Below, piece by piece: positions 52,583-61,651 of a stretch of 64,000 nt of DNA. Position 1 is the stretch's first letter, and the number at the start of each line of letters is the position of its first letter. The stretch is from positions 1-64,000 of the forward strand of contig MHBG01000111.1 in NCBI GenBank assembly GCA_001804785.1, given 5' to 3'. The stretch is from Lentisphaerae bacterium GWF2_45_14. Its GTDB lineage: Bacteria > Verrucomicrobiota > Lentisphaeria > Victivallales > GWF2-45-14. The position numbers were made by a program, and so were the translations under genes. A model generated the notes under the pieces. The model was not told where the DNA came from and ran no database searches. It saw nothing but the letters and a program-made list of their open reading frames with translations.

Positions 52583-52742
52583 GCGTTTTTTCCTCTCCAA
52601 CCCAAAACACTATATTAGTCTAGCTTGGAATAAAAATCAACAATGCCAGTAAACATTTATTCATGTATTGTTTTGGCGCCGGGAAATACTATATTGCAGG
52701 TTGTGCCTCTAGTATGAAAATTTTACTTTCGGAGTCCGGATA

Positions 52743-54041
52743 ATGGAAAAAATTGATTTCAGCATCAGATGCCTAGGAGAGCCGCGCGTAAAATCACCCC
52801 TGAAAGAGGCCGACTTTGTCGAAGACTCGGAGAAGGTGATATACAGCAACGATCCCGCTGAAATCCTTGAGCAGCAAAAGGAATTTAATGAACTGTGTGC
52901 CTTTGAAAAGGCAGGTCCCAGAAGAATGATATATCACGACCCCTCCTGGTCTAAGGCTGCAATACTTACCGCGGGCGGCCTCTGCCCCGGACTCAACGAT
53001 GTAATAAAATCTCTTACCATGACGCTCAAAAAGCGCTATCGCGTTCCCGTTGTTTATGGCATACGTTACGGCTATGCCGGGCTTAATCCCGACTATCGCT
53101 ACGAACCGCTGGTTCTCGATGATGAAAATGTGGATGATATCCATTGCGACGGCGGAACAATACTGGGTTCCTCTAGAGGAAATCAGGACGAGAAGGTAAT
53201 CGTTGATACCCTGATGAGAATGGATATAAATATGCTCTTCTGCATCGGCGGCGACGGGACACTTCGCGGCGCTCACGCAATAGCCGAAGAAATAAAAAAA
53301 CGCAAACTCTCCATCAGCGTCATCGGTATCCCCAAAACTATAGATAACGATATCAGTTTTATAGACAAGAGTTTCGGATTCGAGACCGCCATCTATTCCA
53401 CACACACCGTGATAAGCTCCGCTCACAACGAGGCCAAGGGCGCAGCCAACGGCGTAGGACTGGTTCATCTCATGGGACGCGACAGCGGATTTATTGCGGC
53501 ATTCGCATCGCTTGCAAATTCGGTTGTCAACTATTGCCTCATCCCGGAAGAAAGTTTCTCTCTTGACGATGGCGGTCCTAATGACCTAATAAGAAGCCTT
53601 GTTCCGCGACTGAAGGAACGCAAGCATGCGGTGATTGTTGTAGCCGAAGGAGCAGGACAGGAATTTTTTGACGTGACCCAGAAGATGATTGACAAATCAG
53701 GGAATGTCCTCAATGGCAATATCGGACTTTTGCTCAAAGAGAAGATCAAGGAGGCAGGCGATAAATACGGAATAGAAATAAATGTCAAATATTTTGATCC
53801 GAGCTACATGATCCGAAGCGTTCCAGCGCATGGTACGGACTCGGTTTTTTGCCTTATGCTGGCCCAGCACGCGGCACATGCGGCAATGTTGGGCCGTACC
53901 GATATGGTCATCGGCCACTGGAACAGTGCGTTTACGCACGTCCCCATAGTACTTTCCACGAGTAAAAGGAAAAAAATCGAGCTCAAAAGCCAGCTCTGGC
54001 GCAGTGTTCTCGCTCTTACATGGCCCGAATACCAGTCCTGA
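52743..54041 (+). CDS. pfkA: 6-phosphofructokinase, ATP-dependent type
   Basis: PFK phosphorylates fructose 6-phosphate in glycolysis. The 432-residue protein belongs to the longer group II/III enzymes found in plants, spirochaetes and PVC bacteria. It contains TAGGLCPGLNDVIKSL, FCIGGDGTLRGAHAI, GIPKTIDNDI, and LVHLMGRDSGFIAAFASL. The GGDGT form predicts ATP as phosphoryl donor, since pyrophosphate enzymes usually have GGDDS. The Lys in PKTIDND is shared with both ATP and PPi types, so the donor needs an assay. CGGAG precedes the ATG. Confidence 0.92.
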   Translation: MEKIDFSIRCLGEPRVKSPLKEADFVEDSEKVIYSNDPAEILEQQKEFNELCAFEKAGPRRMIYHDPSWSKAAILTAGGLCPGLNDVIKSLTMTLKKRYRVPVVYGIRYGYAGLNPDYRYEPLVLDDENVDDIHCDGGTILGSSRGNQDEKVIVDTLMRMDINMLFCIGGDGTLRGAHAIAEEIKKRKLSISVIGIPKTIDNDISFIDKSFGFETAIYSTHTVISSAHNEAKGAANGVGLVHLMGRDSGFIAAFASLANSVVNYCLIPEESFSLDDGGPNDLIRSLVPRLKERKHAVIVVAEGAGQEFFDVTQKMIDKSGNVLNGNIGLLLKEKIKEAGDKYGIEINVKYFDPSYMIRSVPAHGTDSVFCLMLAQHAAHAAMLGRTDMVIGHWNSAFTHVPIVLSTSKRKKIELKSQLWRSVLALTWPEYQS

Positions 54042-54109
54042 GATTTGAATATATCGGCCTTTGGGCTAACTTACCTGTTTTCACAACTAACAGATACGGA
54101 GATAAAAAG

Positions 54110-54781
54110 ATGCACAAGGAAAAAAAGAAGGCTCTCGACGCCGAAATAAATGATATGCTCCTCGACGATATCGACAAGTTCGAGCACTTCGCCGCCAACA
54201 ACTGGAAGGGTATCATCATAGGATTTTTCGTCATGTTTGCCGCGGTCGTCGTAGTCGCAGTCGGTTATCAGGTCAACAACAGCATGAAAGCAAAGGCACT
54301 TAACGCCATATCCGCCGCCGACACAAAAGAGTCCCTCGAAAAAATAGTGAAAGATTACGCCTCATATCCAGCCGTAAATTCGGCAAGGATAAAACTCGCT
54401 CTCATCTACATAAATGCGAAAAACTATGACAAGGCAGCTGATCTATATAAGATTATGCAGAGCGCGTCAGGTATCCCAGATGAGATGCGTTGGCGCGCCG
54501 CCCTCAATGTTTCCTACGTGATGGAGCTCAAGGGCGAAAAGGAAAAAGCTGCCGCTTCTTTTGTCGAAACAGGAGCTCAGTCACTTCTGTCCGAAGCATT
54601 TAAGTCAGAGGCAAATTATTCAGCCGGAAGAATATACGCAGAGCTCAAAAATAATTCAAAAGCTTCCGAATTTCTTAAAAAAGCCGCCGTTTCATCTGTC
54701 GCTCAGGGTGCCGCAGGTTTCTGGGGAAATCAGGCAAAGATGCTCCTTGAGCGGATTACACTCGAACCCACAAAAAACTAA
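54110..54781 (+). CDS. membrane-anchored TPR-like protein
   Basis: The 223-residue protein has a charged cytoplasmic N-terminus, one membrane helix (GIIIGFFVMFAAVVVVAVGY, about 33-53), and a soluble part of Ala-rich helical repeats typical of tetratricopeptides (YPAVNSARIKLALIYINAKN, ASEFLKKAAVSSV). The layout resembles the ancillary SecYEG/BamB-linked protein YfgM, but identity is not established. ATG 54110 with GGAGA 7 nt upstream is chosen over an ORF opening at 54020 inside the pfkA end. It is followed after 7 nt by the methyltransferase gene. Confidence 0.8.
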   Translation: MHKEKKKALDAEINDMLLDDIDKFEHFAANNWKGIIIGFFVMFAAVVVVAVGYQVNNSMKAKALNAISAADTKESLEKIVKDYASYPAVNSARIKLALIYINAKNYDKAADLYKIMQSASGIPDEMRWRAALNVSYVMELKGEKEKAAASFVETGAQSLLSEAFKSEANYSAGRIYAELKNNSKASEFLKKAAVSSVAQGAAGFWGNQAKMLLERITLEPTKN

Positions 54782-54788
54782 GAAGCAA

Positions 54789-55547
54789 ATGAAAGAACTC
54801 AGCAGAAAAAATGAGTCGCTGCTGAGAAGCCTCTACACCAGGCATGGCAGAAAAAAACACGACATGTGCGTCTGCGAAGGACTGCGCTGTTGCCGTGAAC
54901 TCCTGCTTTCCGCGCCCGACCTTCTCGAATTCGCTGTATGCTCCGAAACTTTTGACAGGAGTGCGCTCGATACTGATTTCTGCGTTGTCTCAGAAGAAAA
55001 CTTCAACTCTATTTCCGCCACTGTCAATTCACAGGGCGTACTCTTCGTCGCAAAAAGGCCCGATACTTCGCCAGAAAACAAGGAAACGCCGTCAAGTCCT
55101 TTCATTACCGTCCTTGACCGGATCGGCGATCCCGGCAATTTCGGAACCATAGCGCGGACGCTCAAGGCCGCAGGACTTAAAGACCTTTGGATAACTTCGG
55201 GCACCGTGGACGCATTTAGCGACAAGGCAATACGCTCAGGCATGTCTGCCCAGTTCTCCATTAACATACGTGAGTTCAACGATCTGCCGGAACTTGCAGT
55301 ATTTCTTCGCGCGCATGGTTATGACAGCATTTTCAGGACGGACCCTCATGAAGGTCTGAACTGCTTTACCGAAAAGAAACTATTCGACAAAAGCGCCGTA
55401 ATATTCGGAAGCGAAAGCGGCGGCGCGGGTGAACTTGAAGGCTCAATGCCGCTTCGTATCCCCATGCCGGGGGATTATGAATCGATAAACGTAGCGCAGG
55501 CTGCAACTGTTATTATATTCGAATACGTCCGGAGGCTTTACACCTAA
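54789..55547 (+). CDS. TrmH/SpoU-family RNA 2'-O-methyltransferase
   Basis: The 252-residue protein has an N-terminal SpoU substrate-binding region (SLYTRHGRKKHDMCVCEGLRC) and the C-terminal SPOUT trefoil-knot domain. The knot motifs are VLDRIGDPGNFGTIARTLKA, VIFGSESGGAGE and RIPMPGDYESINVAQAATVI. It methylates the 2'-OH of a ribose in rRNA or tRNA, most likely rRNA by resemblance to the RlmB/TsnR group. ATG 54789 is chosen; an ORF opening at 54561 lies inside the TPR-like gene. Confidence 0.9.
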   Translation: MKELSRKNESLLRSLYTRHGRKKHDMCVCEGLRCCRELLLSAPDLLEFAVCSETFDRSALDTDFCVVSEENFNSISATVNSQGVLFVAKRPDTSPENKETPSSPFITVLDRIGDPGNFGTIARTLKAAGLKDLWITSGTVDAFSDKAIRSGMSAQFSINIREFNDLPELAVFLRAHGYDSIFRTDPHEGLNCFTEKKLFDKSAVIFGSESGGAGELEGSMPLRIPMPGDYESINVAQAATVIIFEYVRRLYT

Positions 55548-55570
55548 GAGACCGCAAAATGCTATAAGCT

Positions 55571-56713
55571 TCAAAAGCGAATGGTTAGATTTTCCAGTTC
55601 CGAGCCAATCCCTATTTCATATTCAAAGAGTAAAAGCCCGTGTTTTTTAACAGAGAGAACGGATGGGTTCAACGGGAGCGATATTTCAAAATCCGTCTTT
55701 ATTCTGAATGTCTTGCCAAGATAAGGATAGCGCCCGGCATTTAATTTTGAAAAATCCAGAACCGCCGCCGAATCAGTAAGCGAAATCGGAAGCTTTTTTG
55801 AACAAAGGAGCTGTGTCCAGCAGTCAATTGAATCCTTTGCCATCACCCGGTCTTTTGACCGGACATAGTTTTTGTTAAGGTAGTCAGCCCAGCATTCGAC
55901 GGTCAGTGAATTTTCCTCCGGAACCGGATTAAGAATATTCGGCCAATGCAGGCCGCAGATGGGGCCGTCCCAGTAAATTCCCTCAGGGGAAGCATCTATT
56001 ACTTTCCATGAGATAAGCCCCCTGCCTCTGTTTACGAATGGAATACCGCCATCAATTCCGAAGGCGGGGTCTTCCGGAGCTTTTTCCCACACGGTAGCGT
56101 CGAAAGGATTGGATATAAAATTGATGCCATACGATTTAAGAATGGGGGTAATGCCGTTCTCTTCCGCACCGAAGCAGTGCTTAAACGCGGAAGGCACAAA
56201 AGATGTCGGAAAATCTCCCAGACTGTTTTGTTCCATAATTTTCCTGAACGCCTCGGTGTGCGCTACTATGTCAGAGGCAGGACGCATAACGCCATCCATA
56301 TCAGCCCATTCAGCGCGTGAGAAGGGGCCGGGGTGCTTCCAGTATTCGTGACCTATCGCATGCAGCGCTATTTCAATATGCGGGCGATTTTTTATTATCA
56401 CATCGGCAGCCTCATCGAGCCACGGGCCCTGATGCTTTGAATTGTCCCAATCCCCGCCCATCCAGGTGGATGAAGGGACATTCCTCAAAATGTTTTCCCT
56501 GTCCCATTCACAAAGGACAAACCCTGCCTGGATACGTGTCCCCGTCATTTTTGCAAGCTCGGCAATTGCCGTATAATCGTTGACGCAGTGATTACGGGAA
56601 ATCCCTGTGCGGAAAGGCTCGTTTGAGAGGTGGGAGTCTTCGCCGCTCCACCAGCCAACATCATCCATTACGATTAAGAGCGGTGCTGGAATATTGAAAT
56701 ATATGGGTTTCAT
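55571..56713 (-). CDS. polysaccharide-deacetylase-like protein of unknown specificity
   Basis: I do not recognise a precise family for this 380-residue protein. The N-terminal LLIVMDDVGWWSG holds a DD pair, and IALHAIGHEYWKH holds a His-x-x-x-His pattern, as in the metal site of NodB-type carbohydrate esterases. The length and the YGINFISNPFD and WKVIDASPEGIYWDGP segments suggest a larger, divergent barrel. There is no signal peptide. It starts 3 nt after the lipoprotein gene, third in an operon headed by the receiver-Ser/Thr kinase gene. Confidence 0.6.
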   Translation of the reverse strand: MKPIYFNIPAPLLIVMDDVGWWSGEDSHLSNEPFRTGISRNHCVNDYTAIAELAKMTGTRIQAGFVLCEWDRENILRNVPSSTWMGGDWDNSKHQGPWLDEAADVIIKNRPHIEIALHAIGHEYWKHPGPFSRAEWADMDGVMRPASDIVAHTEAFRKIMEQNSLGDFPTSFVPSAFKHCFGAEENGITPILKSYGINFISNPFDATVWEKAPEDPAFGIDGGIPFVNRGRGLISWKVIDASPEGIYWDGPICGLHWPNILNPVPEENSLTVECWADYLNKNYVRSKDRVMAKDSIDCWTQLLCSKKLPISLTDSAAVLDFSKLNAGRYPYLGKTFRIKTDFEISLPLNPSVLSVKKHGLLLFEYEIGIGSELENLTIRF

Positions 56714-56716
56714 TAT

Positions 56717-57757
56717 TTACTTAGTCGTTGGGGACGTTTCGGGTTTTTCCCACATTTTTTCAAGTCCGTAGTAGTCGTAAAAGGCTATGCCCCTGAACGA
56801 TTTGAAATCTCCGGCTGTTTTAAGGACGCTCTCAAGGTCTTTGGTGAGCTTGAACCAGCTTTTGTCCGAAAGCGATTTTTCTTTGTCCGCTCCACCGTAA
56901 ATGTCGACATACGTTCTTACGGCGACAAAGGCAGAAGCCGGTGATTTTATATTTTGGAGCGGTGTCTGGATGTTTTCTTCTATCTGAAAACGGTCGCTGA
57001 AATATGCCGCGATGCAGACCTTCGAGCATATCTTCATAAAATCGGAAGTTGAGCCGTGTACAAGCGAGCCATCTTTTATTCGGCTGTCGTAAAACGGCGA
57101 AAGCATCTGCGCTATTTCAAATTCGGGAGGAAACGCCTTTCTGAACTTTTCGGCAATATCAAGCGCACTTTTCATAAGGAGGTCATTATCTTTTCCCTTT
57201 CCATAGGAATCATCATCCCAGTGATAAAGAATATGAGACGTATATCTTCTTCCTGGTCCGAATATAAGATCAGGCCTCTGGTATATGAGAAGCCCCTTTA
57301 AGGAAGGATGCTCATTGCGGAACTTATTGACAGACGCCAGCAGCGTCGTGAGAAATTCATTTCCCGAATAAAGACTTGGCGAGTCGATATAGAGCCACAC
57401 GTTTATCTTCGCATTGTCAAGGGATTTTATAAATGAGTCCAGATCATTGGAATCCTTCTGCGTATCAAATAATACTAAAACATCGGTAAAGCCGAGAATG
57501 GAACAACGCTCCGCAAGTTCATCCGTCCGACCATAGTAAAGCGTTATCGTCTGATGACTGATAAATACGGCGGACGCGGCACATTTTGAAAAAACACGTT
57601 CCCTGATATATTCTGCGCGCATCTTCATTATTGGCGTTACCGGAGTAGTCGCAAGTTTATCGGTCTTCATGACCGGGACCTCTACTTTTTTCGAAACACA
57701 GGAAATAAACAGTAATGGAATAAGTAATGCCAGACATTGTTTAGGGAATATTTTCAT
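56717..57757 (-). CDS. lipoprotein with a barrel-like periplasmic domain
   Basis: The 346-residue form (ATG 57757; the ORF begins at 57787) has a signal peptide ending in LLFISC, a lipobox, so it is lipid-anchored. The mature part has segments typical of TIM-barrel sugar-enzyme folds (LGFTDVLVLFDTQKDSNDLD, INVWLYIDSPSLYSGN, HPSLKGLLIYQRPDLIFGPG, FRGIAFYDYYGL), but I cannot place it in a family. It lies 20 nt after the receiver-kinase gene and 3 nt before the deacetylase-like gene, so the three are probably cotranscribed. Confidence 0.7.
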   Translation of the reverse strand: MKIFPKQCLALLIPLLFISCVSKKVEVPVMKTDKLATTPVTPIMKMRAEYIRERVFSKCAASAVFISHQTITLYYGRTDELAERCSILGFTDVLVLFDTQKDSNDLDSFIKSLDNAKINVWLYIDSPSLYSGNEFLTTLLASVNKFRNEHPSLKGLLIYQRPDLIFGPGRRYTSHILYHWDDDSYGKGKDNDLLMKSALDIAEKFRKAFPPEFEIAQMLSPFYDSRIKDGSLVHGSTSDFMKICSKVCIAAYFSDRFQIEENIQTPLQNIKSPASAFVAVRTYVDIYGGADKEKSLSDKSWFKLTKDLESVLKTAGDFKSFRGIAFYDYYGLEKMWEKPETSPTTK

Positions 57758-57777
57758 AGCCGGATGCCTTTTTTTAA

Positions 57778-59127
57778 TTAGTGCCAATCACAATGGAAGA
57801 ATTCCCGGATACGGTCAGTCATCTTCCTTCCCGTCTTACCATTCAGGAACGCATCTATATTCTGAATTATCTCGGTACCATCCTTATAACGCTTCTTCGG
57901 ATTTTTCCTCAGCATTACGGCAAGTATCCGCTGAAGCTCCGGCGGAAAACCCGGAACGAGACGGGACGGTTCCGGCGGACGCGAATTAATTATTTTATTC
58001 ATAAGATCGGTCAGTGTCGTCGCCTCAAAGGGCTTTCTGCCGACAAGCAGCTCATAGGCAACGACACCCAGCGAATAGATGTCCATCGCCTTGTCTGTTT
58101 TTCCATGTCTTATGTATTCGGGCGCCATATAGCCCGGGGATCCCATGAGTTCCGATGTTCTTGTCACGTCCGACGTAGGCAGATAACATATCCCGAAATC
58201 GGTAATCTTGACCTCAAGATCGTTGTTTACCAGTATATTGTCAGGCTTTATATCCCTGTGGCAAATATTGCGCTGATGTGCGGCGTAAAGACCCTCTGCT
58301 ACCTGCGAGATTATCGAAAGCTTCTGTGCTATGCTGAGCTCTTTGACGCCTTCCATAAAATGCCTGAGGGACATGCCCTCAAAGTATTCCATAACGATGT
58401 AAGGCATCCTGTCATGACCAATCCCCGAATAGCCGAATTCAATAAAGTTTACGATGTTGGGATGGTTGAGCTGCGATATCGCGCTGCCTTCGTTAATAAG
58501 ACGTCTTATGGATGAATCCTTATCGTCGTCCAGTGTCCGTAATCGCAATGTTTTAAGAGCATAGTGCTGCTTTGTTTCAGGGTCCTCGCAAAGGAATACG
58601 GTGCCGATTCCCCCTTCACCGATGACCCTTTTTATATTGTATTTTCCAATCATCTTTGAATAGGGAACTTTCAGGGATGCTGTTTGCGGATGTCCGAAGC
58701 GCTGAGTATCGTCCGCCATGTCCCGCGAGCTTCTCTGACCGGAGACTTTTTCAATCTTATCGAAGGTCGATTTCACTTTGGCTATTACATCGGGCATGAG
58801 GGGTTTATCTATAAACTCGTGACAACCGCGGCGGAGCGCGTTAAGCACAACGTCCCTGTCATCCTGTCCGGTAATGACAATCACAGGAAGGAAGATATTC
58901 CGCTCTTTTATTGCGTCGATGAGAGAGAAGCCATCCATCAGAGGCATCTCGATATCGGTAATAAGCAGGTCAAACGGCTCTTCAAGGCCGTTTACCGATG
59001 CATCGATAAGTTCAAGGGCCTTTTTGCCGTTGTCTACAGCTTTTACCTTGTAATCGTTTTTTTCCAGAAGAAGGGCCAGATATTTTCTTACGGCCTCTTC
59101 ATCCTCAGCCAAGAGAATACGCTTCAT
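57778..59127 (-). CDS. receiver domain fused to Ser/Thr protein kinase
   Basis: The 449-residue protein has a CheY-like receiver (1-125; ILLAEDEEAV, Asp in LLITDIEMPLMDG, Lys in FIDKPLMPD) and a eukaryotic-type kinase domain (about 160-425). The kinase has an intact glycine loop VIGEGGIGTVFL, ATP lysine in HYALKTL, HRDIKPDNIL, TDFGICYL and MGSPGYMAPE. It is a paralogue of the fusion at 37491, but with a normal glycine loop. It is the first gene of an operon with a lipoprotein and a deacetylase-like gene, which could be targets of the signal. No histidine kinase is adjacent. Confidence 0.93.
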   Translation of the reverse strand: MKRILLAEDEEAVRKYLALLLEKNDYKVKAVDNGKKALELIDASVNGLEEPFDLLITDIEMPLMDGFSLIDAIKERNIFLPVIVITGQDDRDVVLNALRRGCHEFIDKPLMPDVIAKVKSTFDKIEKVSGQRSSRDMADDTQRFGHPQTASLKVPYSKMIGKYNIKRVIGEGGIGTVFLCEDPETKQHYALKTLRLRTLDDDKDSSIRRLINEGSAISQLNHPNIVNFIEFGYSGIGHDRMPYIVMEYFEGMSLRHFMEGVKELSIAQKLSIISQVAEGLYAAHQRNICHRDIKPDNILVNNDLEVKITDFGICYLPTSDVTRTSELMGSPGYMAPEYIRHGKTDKAMDIYSLGVVAYELLVGRKPFEATTLTDLMNKIINSRPPEPSRLVPGFPPELQRILAVMLRKNPKKRYKDGTEIIQNIDAFLNGKTGRKMTDRIREFFHCDWH

Positions 59128-59382
59128 GTCTTTATTATCGTGTTAGGCTTGAAAATCATCAGTTGTAAATATAGTTCCCCCGAGTGCTTTAACAAGGCCG
59201 TCAAGCATAAGAAAAAAGATTATCGTTATAACCGGGCAGGAGAAGCTTTGCCGATCATTCTCTGAATATCTAAGAGCCTTGCTGTCAATATTTATGCCTA
59301 CAGCAATTTGCATACCGCCTCAAACTATAGTAAAAAGGGATTAGATGACGCGTATATACGGGCACTTTTTTCAAGAGGTGTC

Positions 59383-59411
59383 TTGACTTTTTTCGGAGCC
59401 GGAGATATAAT
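59383..59411 (+). promoter_or_regulatory. sigma-70-type promoter of the AGE epimerase-LacI operon
   Basis: TTGACT (59383-59388) and a perfect TATAAT (59406-59411) are 17 nt apart. This sits in the 313-nt gap 59128-59440, where I see nothing else besides the operator. Confidence 0.85.
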
Positions 59412-59413
59412 TC

Positions 59414-59429
59414 ACTAAAGCGCTTTAGT
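59414..59429. promoter_or_regulatory. perfect 16-bp palindromic operator, LacI type
   Basis: ACTAAAGCGCTTTAGT is a perfect palindrome with the central CG typical of LacI-family operators. It starts 2 nt after the -10, covers the expected transcription start and ends just before the AAGGAGG ribosome site. The LacI-family gene two cistrons on is the obvious ligand, giving autoregulation. Confidence 0.85.
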
Positions 59430-59440
59430 AAGGAGGGGCT

Positions 59441-60619
59441 ATGAGTTTTCTGGGTTATATCAAACGGTACGAAAATGAACTGTTTAACAACGTAATACCC
59501 TTCTGGGAAAAAAACTGCGAAGATAAAAAATACGGCGGCTATTTCAGCTTCCTTAATAAGGACGGATCTGCCTACGACAGCGAAAAATTTATGTGGATGC
59601 AGTGGCGGATTGTCTATATGTTTGCCATTCTTTACCGCGCGTCCGAAAAGAAAAATGAAAACTGGCTCAGAATAGCAAAGCAGGGTTTCGATTTTCTCGA
59701 AAAAAATGGCAAAGACCAGGAAGGGTTCTACTACTTCGCCATTAACAGACAAGGGCAGCCATCTGTTGCCCCGTACAGCATTTATTCGGACTGTTTCGCG
59801 GCGATGGGGGCAGCGGCTCTTTATCACGCGACGGGCGATGAAAAATACCGCACCGAGGCAAACCACTCCATGAAAAATTACATCAGCCGCATGCACAACC
59901 CTAAAGGCAGATGGGAAAAAGGGCTTTCGGGCAGACCAGCCAGGCTCAACCTAGGCCACTTTATGATTCTTGCCAACCTCGGACACGTAATGAAGGAGTG
60001 TCTCGGAACAAATATATATGACGCCGATACGGCAAACGCGGTAGGGACAGTGATGGAGAAATTCTGGCACCCGGAATTCCGCATCCTTTTTGAGAATGTC
60101 AACACGGATGCCTCATTCGATCTTGAATCATGCGACGGCCGCCATGTCAATCCCGGACACGGTCTCGAGTCAATGTGGTTTGTACTCCAATACGCCGAAA
60201 AGGAAAACGATAAAAAGCTTATAGCAAAGGCCAGTGATTACATATCCGGCCTTCTTGATTTCGGCTGGGACAAAACTTTTGGCGGCATCTATTATTTTAT
60301 GGATGTCCTCGGCAAACCCCATGTCGAACTTCAGGCGGATATGAAACTCTGGTGGCCTCACAATGAAGCTTGTATCGCCGTGCTTTATGCGTACAAGCTT
60401 ACTAAAGACGACAAGTTCCTCGAATGGTTCAAAAGGCTCGACGAATGGAGTTTCTCGAATTTTCCCGACAGGGAATGCGGCGAGTGGTTTGCCTACCTTC
60501 ACAGGGACGGACGTCCCGCCAATATGCTGAAAGGCGGTAAATGGAAAACATTTTTTCATCTGCCGCGTTTCCTGCTTGTATCGTTAAAACTTATGAAGGA
60601 AATAGAAGAGGCTGAATGA
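59441..60619 (+). CDS. AGE-family sugar 2-epimerase
   Basis: The 392-residue protein is an N-acylglucosamine 2-epimerase-type enzyme with an (alpha/alpha)6 barrel. Features are YGGYFSFLNKDGSAYDSEKF, WMQWRIVYMFAILYR, HVNPGHGLESMWFV with the conserved His, and VELQADMKLWWPHNEACIA. Members epimerise N-acetylglucosamine, cellobiose or mannose at C2; which one applies here cannot be told. AAGGAGG precedes the ATG. It heads an operon with the LacI-type regulator, with which it overlaps by 4 nt. Confidence 0.92.
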   Translation: MSFLGYIKRYENELFNNVIPFWEKNCEDKKYGGYFSFLNKDGSAYDSEKFMWMQWRIVYMFAILYRASEKKNENWLRIAKQGFDFLEKNGKDQEGFYYFAINRQGQPSVAPYSIYSDCFAAMGAAALYHATGDEKYRTEANHSMKNYISRMHNPKGRWEKGLSGRPARLNLGHFMILANLGHVMKECLGTNIYDADTANAVGTVMEKFWHPEFRILFENVNTDASFDLESCDGRHVNPGHGLESMWFVLQYAEKENDKKLIAKASDYISGLLDFGWDKTFGGIYYFMDVLGKPHVELQADMKLWWPHNEACIAVLYAYKLTKDDKFLEWFKRLDEWSFSNFPDRECGEWFAYLHRDGRPANMLKGGKWKTFFHLPRFLLVSLKLMKEIEEAE

Positions 60620-61590
60620 GTAAAACACTTACATTACAAGACATTGCGGACAAGGCAGGCATATCACTGACTACCGCCTCCATGTACATCAACGGAAAGG
60701 CCGGGAAATATAATATTTCTAAGGCCACCTGCGAGCGCATCGCGAACGTAATAGCGGAAAATAACTATAATCCGAATATTCACGCACGAGCGATAGCAGG
60801 AAAGAAAACATACCTCATCGGAGTAATCATCGCGGGCGGAATCGATAGTTCGTTCTGGCTCGACATTGTGGCAGGAATCGAGGAAAAAATAACCCCATGC
60901 AACTACCATATGATCCTTTCTGTCTCGCATTACGACGTGGAAACCGAGCGAAAAGCAATCGAATTCATGAATTCCAAGGGCGTTGACGGTTTCATCTACA
61001 GCCCGGCCATGCCGGATGCGAATTTTGATATAATCGAAAAACTTAAAAAGAAAAAGCCCTTCGTTAGTATTACTCTTCCTATTCCTGGAATTCCATCGGT
61101 CTATAATGACAATGCTGCCGGCGGCGAGGCTGCCGCAAAATGCCTTTTCGATAACGGACACCGCAAAATAGCCTACATCGGACAACTTAAAAACTGGGGT
61201 GACCCGCGAGGGGTATCTTTTGTTAAAATACTTAAAAATAAAGGAGTTAGCGTGACGGTTTTTTCCGATGTGAATTCCTTCATGCCAAAGGTCAGGGACT
61301 TTACCGCGGTATTCTGTTTTTCGGACTATCAGGTACTCGATCTTTATAACGAAGCCGCGAAAATCGGCATAAAAATACCTGACGATCTTTCAGTCATAGG
61401 CTACGACAATATGAGTTTTATCCAGTATCTTTCACCGCGCCCTGCCACGATCCATCAGTATAAAAAAGAACTCGGCAGCGAAGCCGCGGATATCATGATG
61501 GCCCGCCTTGAAAAAAATGAAATCCTTAAAGATAAAGTCTTTACGCCAAAGCTTATCGAAAGTTCAAGCATAAGGAGATGGTATGAATAG
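60616..61590 (+). CDS. LacI-family transcriptional regulator
   Basis: The 324-residue protein has the LacI helix-turn-helix at the N-terminus (TLQDIADKAGISLTTASMYI), the hinge region and a sugar-binding periplasmic-type domain (YLIGVIIAGGIDSSFWLDIV, DDLSVIGYDNM, ATIHQYKKELG). It overlaps the epimerase stop (ATGA). It probably represses its own operon through the palindrome at 59414-59429 and responds to the epimerase substrate or product. An IS110 element follows its stop by about 9 nt. Confidence 0.94.
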   Translation: MSKTLTLQDIADKAGISLTTASMYINGKAGKYNISKATCERIANVIAENNYNPNIHARAIAGKKTYLIGVIIAGGIDSSFWLDIVAGIEEKITPCNYHMILSVSHYDVETERKAIEFMNSKGVDGFIYSPAMPDANFDIIEKLKKKKPFVSITLPIPGIPSVYNDNAAGGEAAAKCLFDNGHRKIAYIGQLKNWGDPRGVSFVKILKNKGVSVTVFSDVNSFMPKVRDFTAVFCFSDYQVLDLYNEAAKIGIKIPDDLSVIGYDNMSFIQYLSPRPATIHQYKKELGSEAADIMMARLEKNEILKDKVFTPKLIESSSIRRWYE

Positions 61591-61651
61591 TTAGTGAGAT
61601 TTCGGAGCTTGTTCTTGAAACTGTTGTAAATTATAGAAACATCAGTTCAGG

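Noticed and set aside
59285-59896. 203-codon reverse-strand ORF covering the epimerase promoter
   Set aside because: It overlaps the promoter, the operator and the start of the epimerase gene, and its sequence is not protein-like (Phe-rich shadow).
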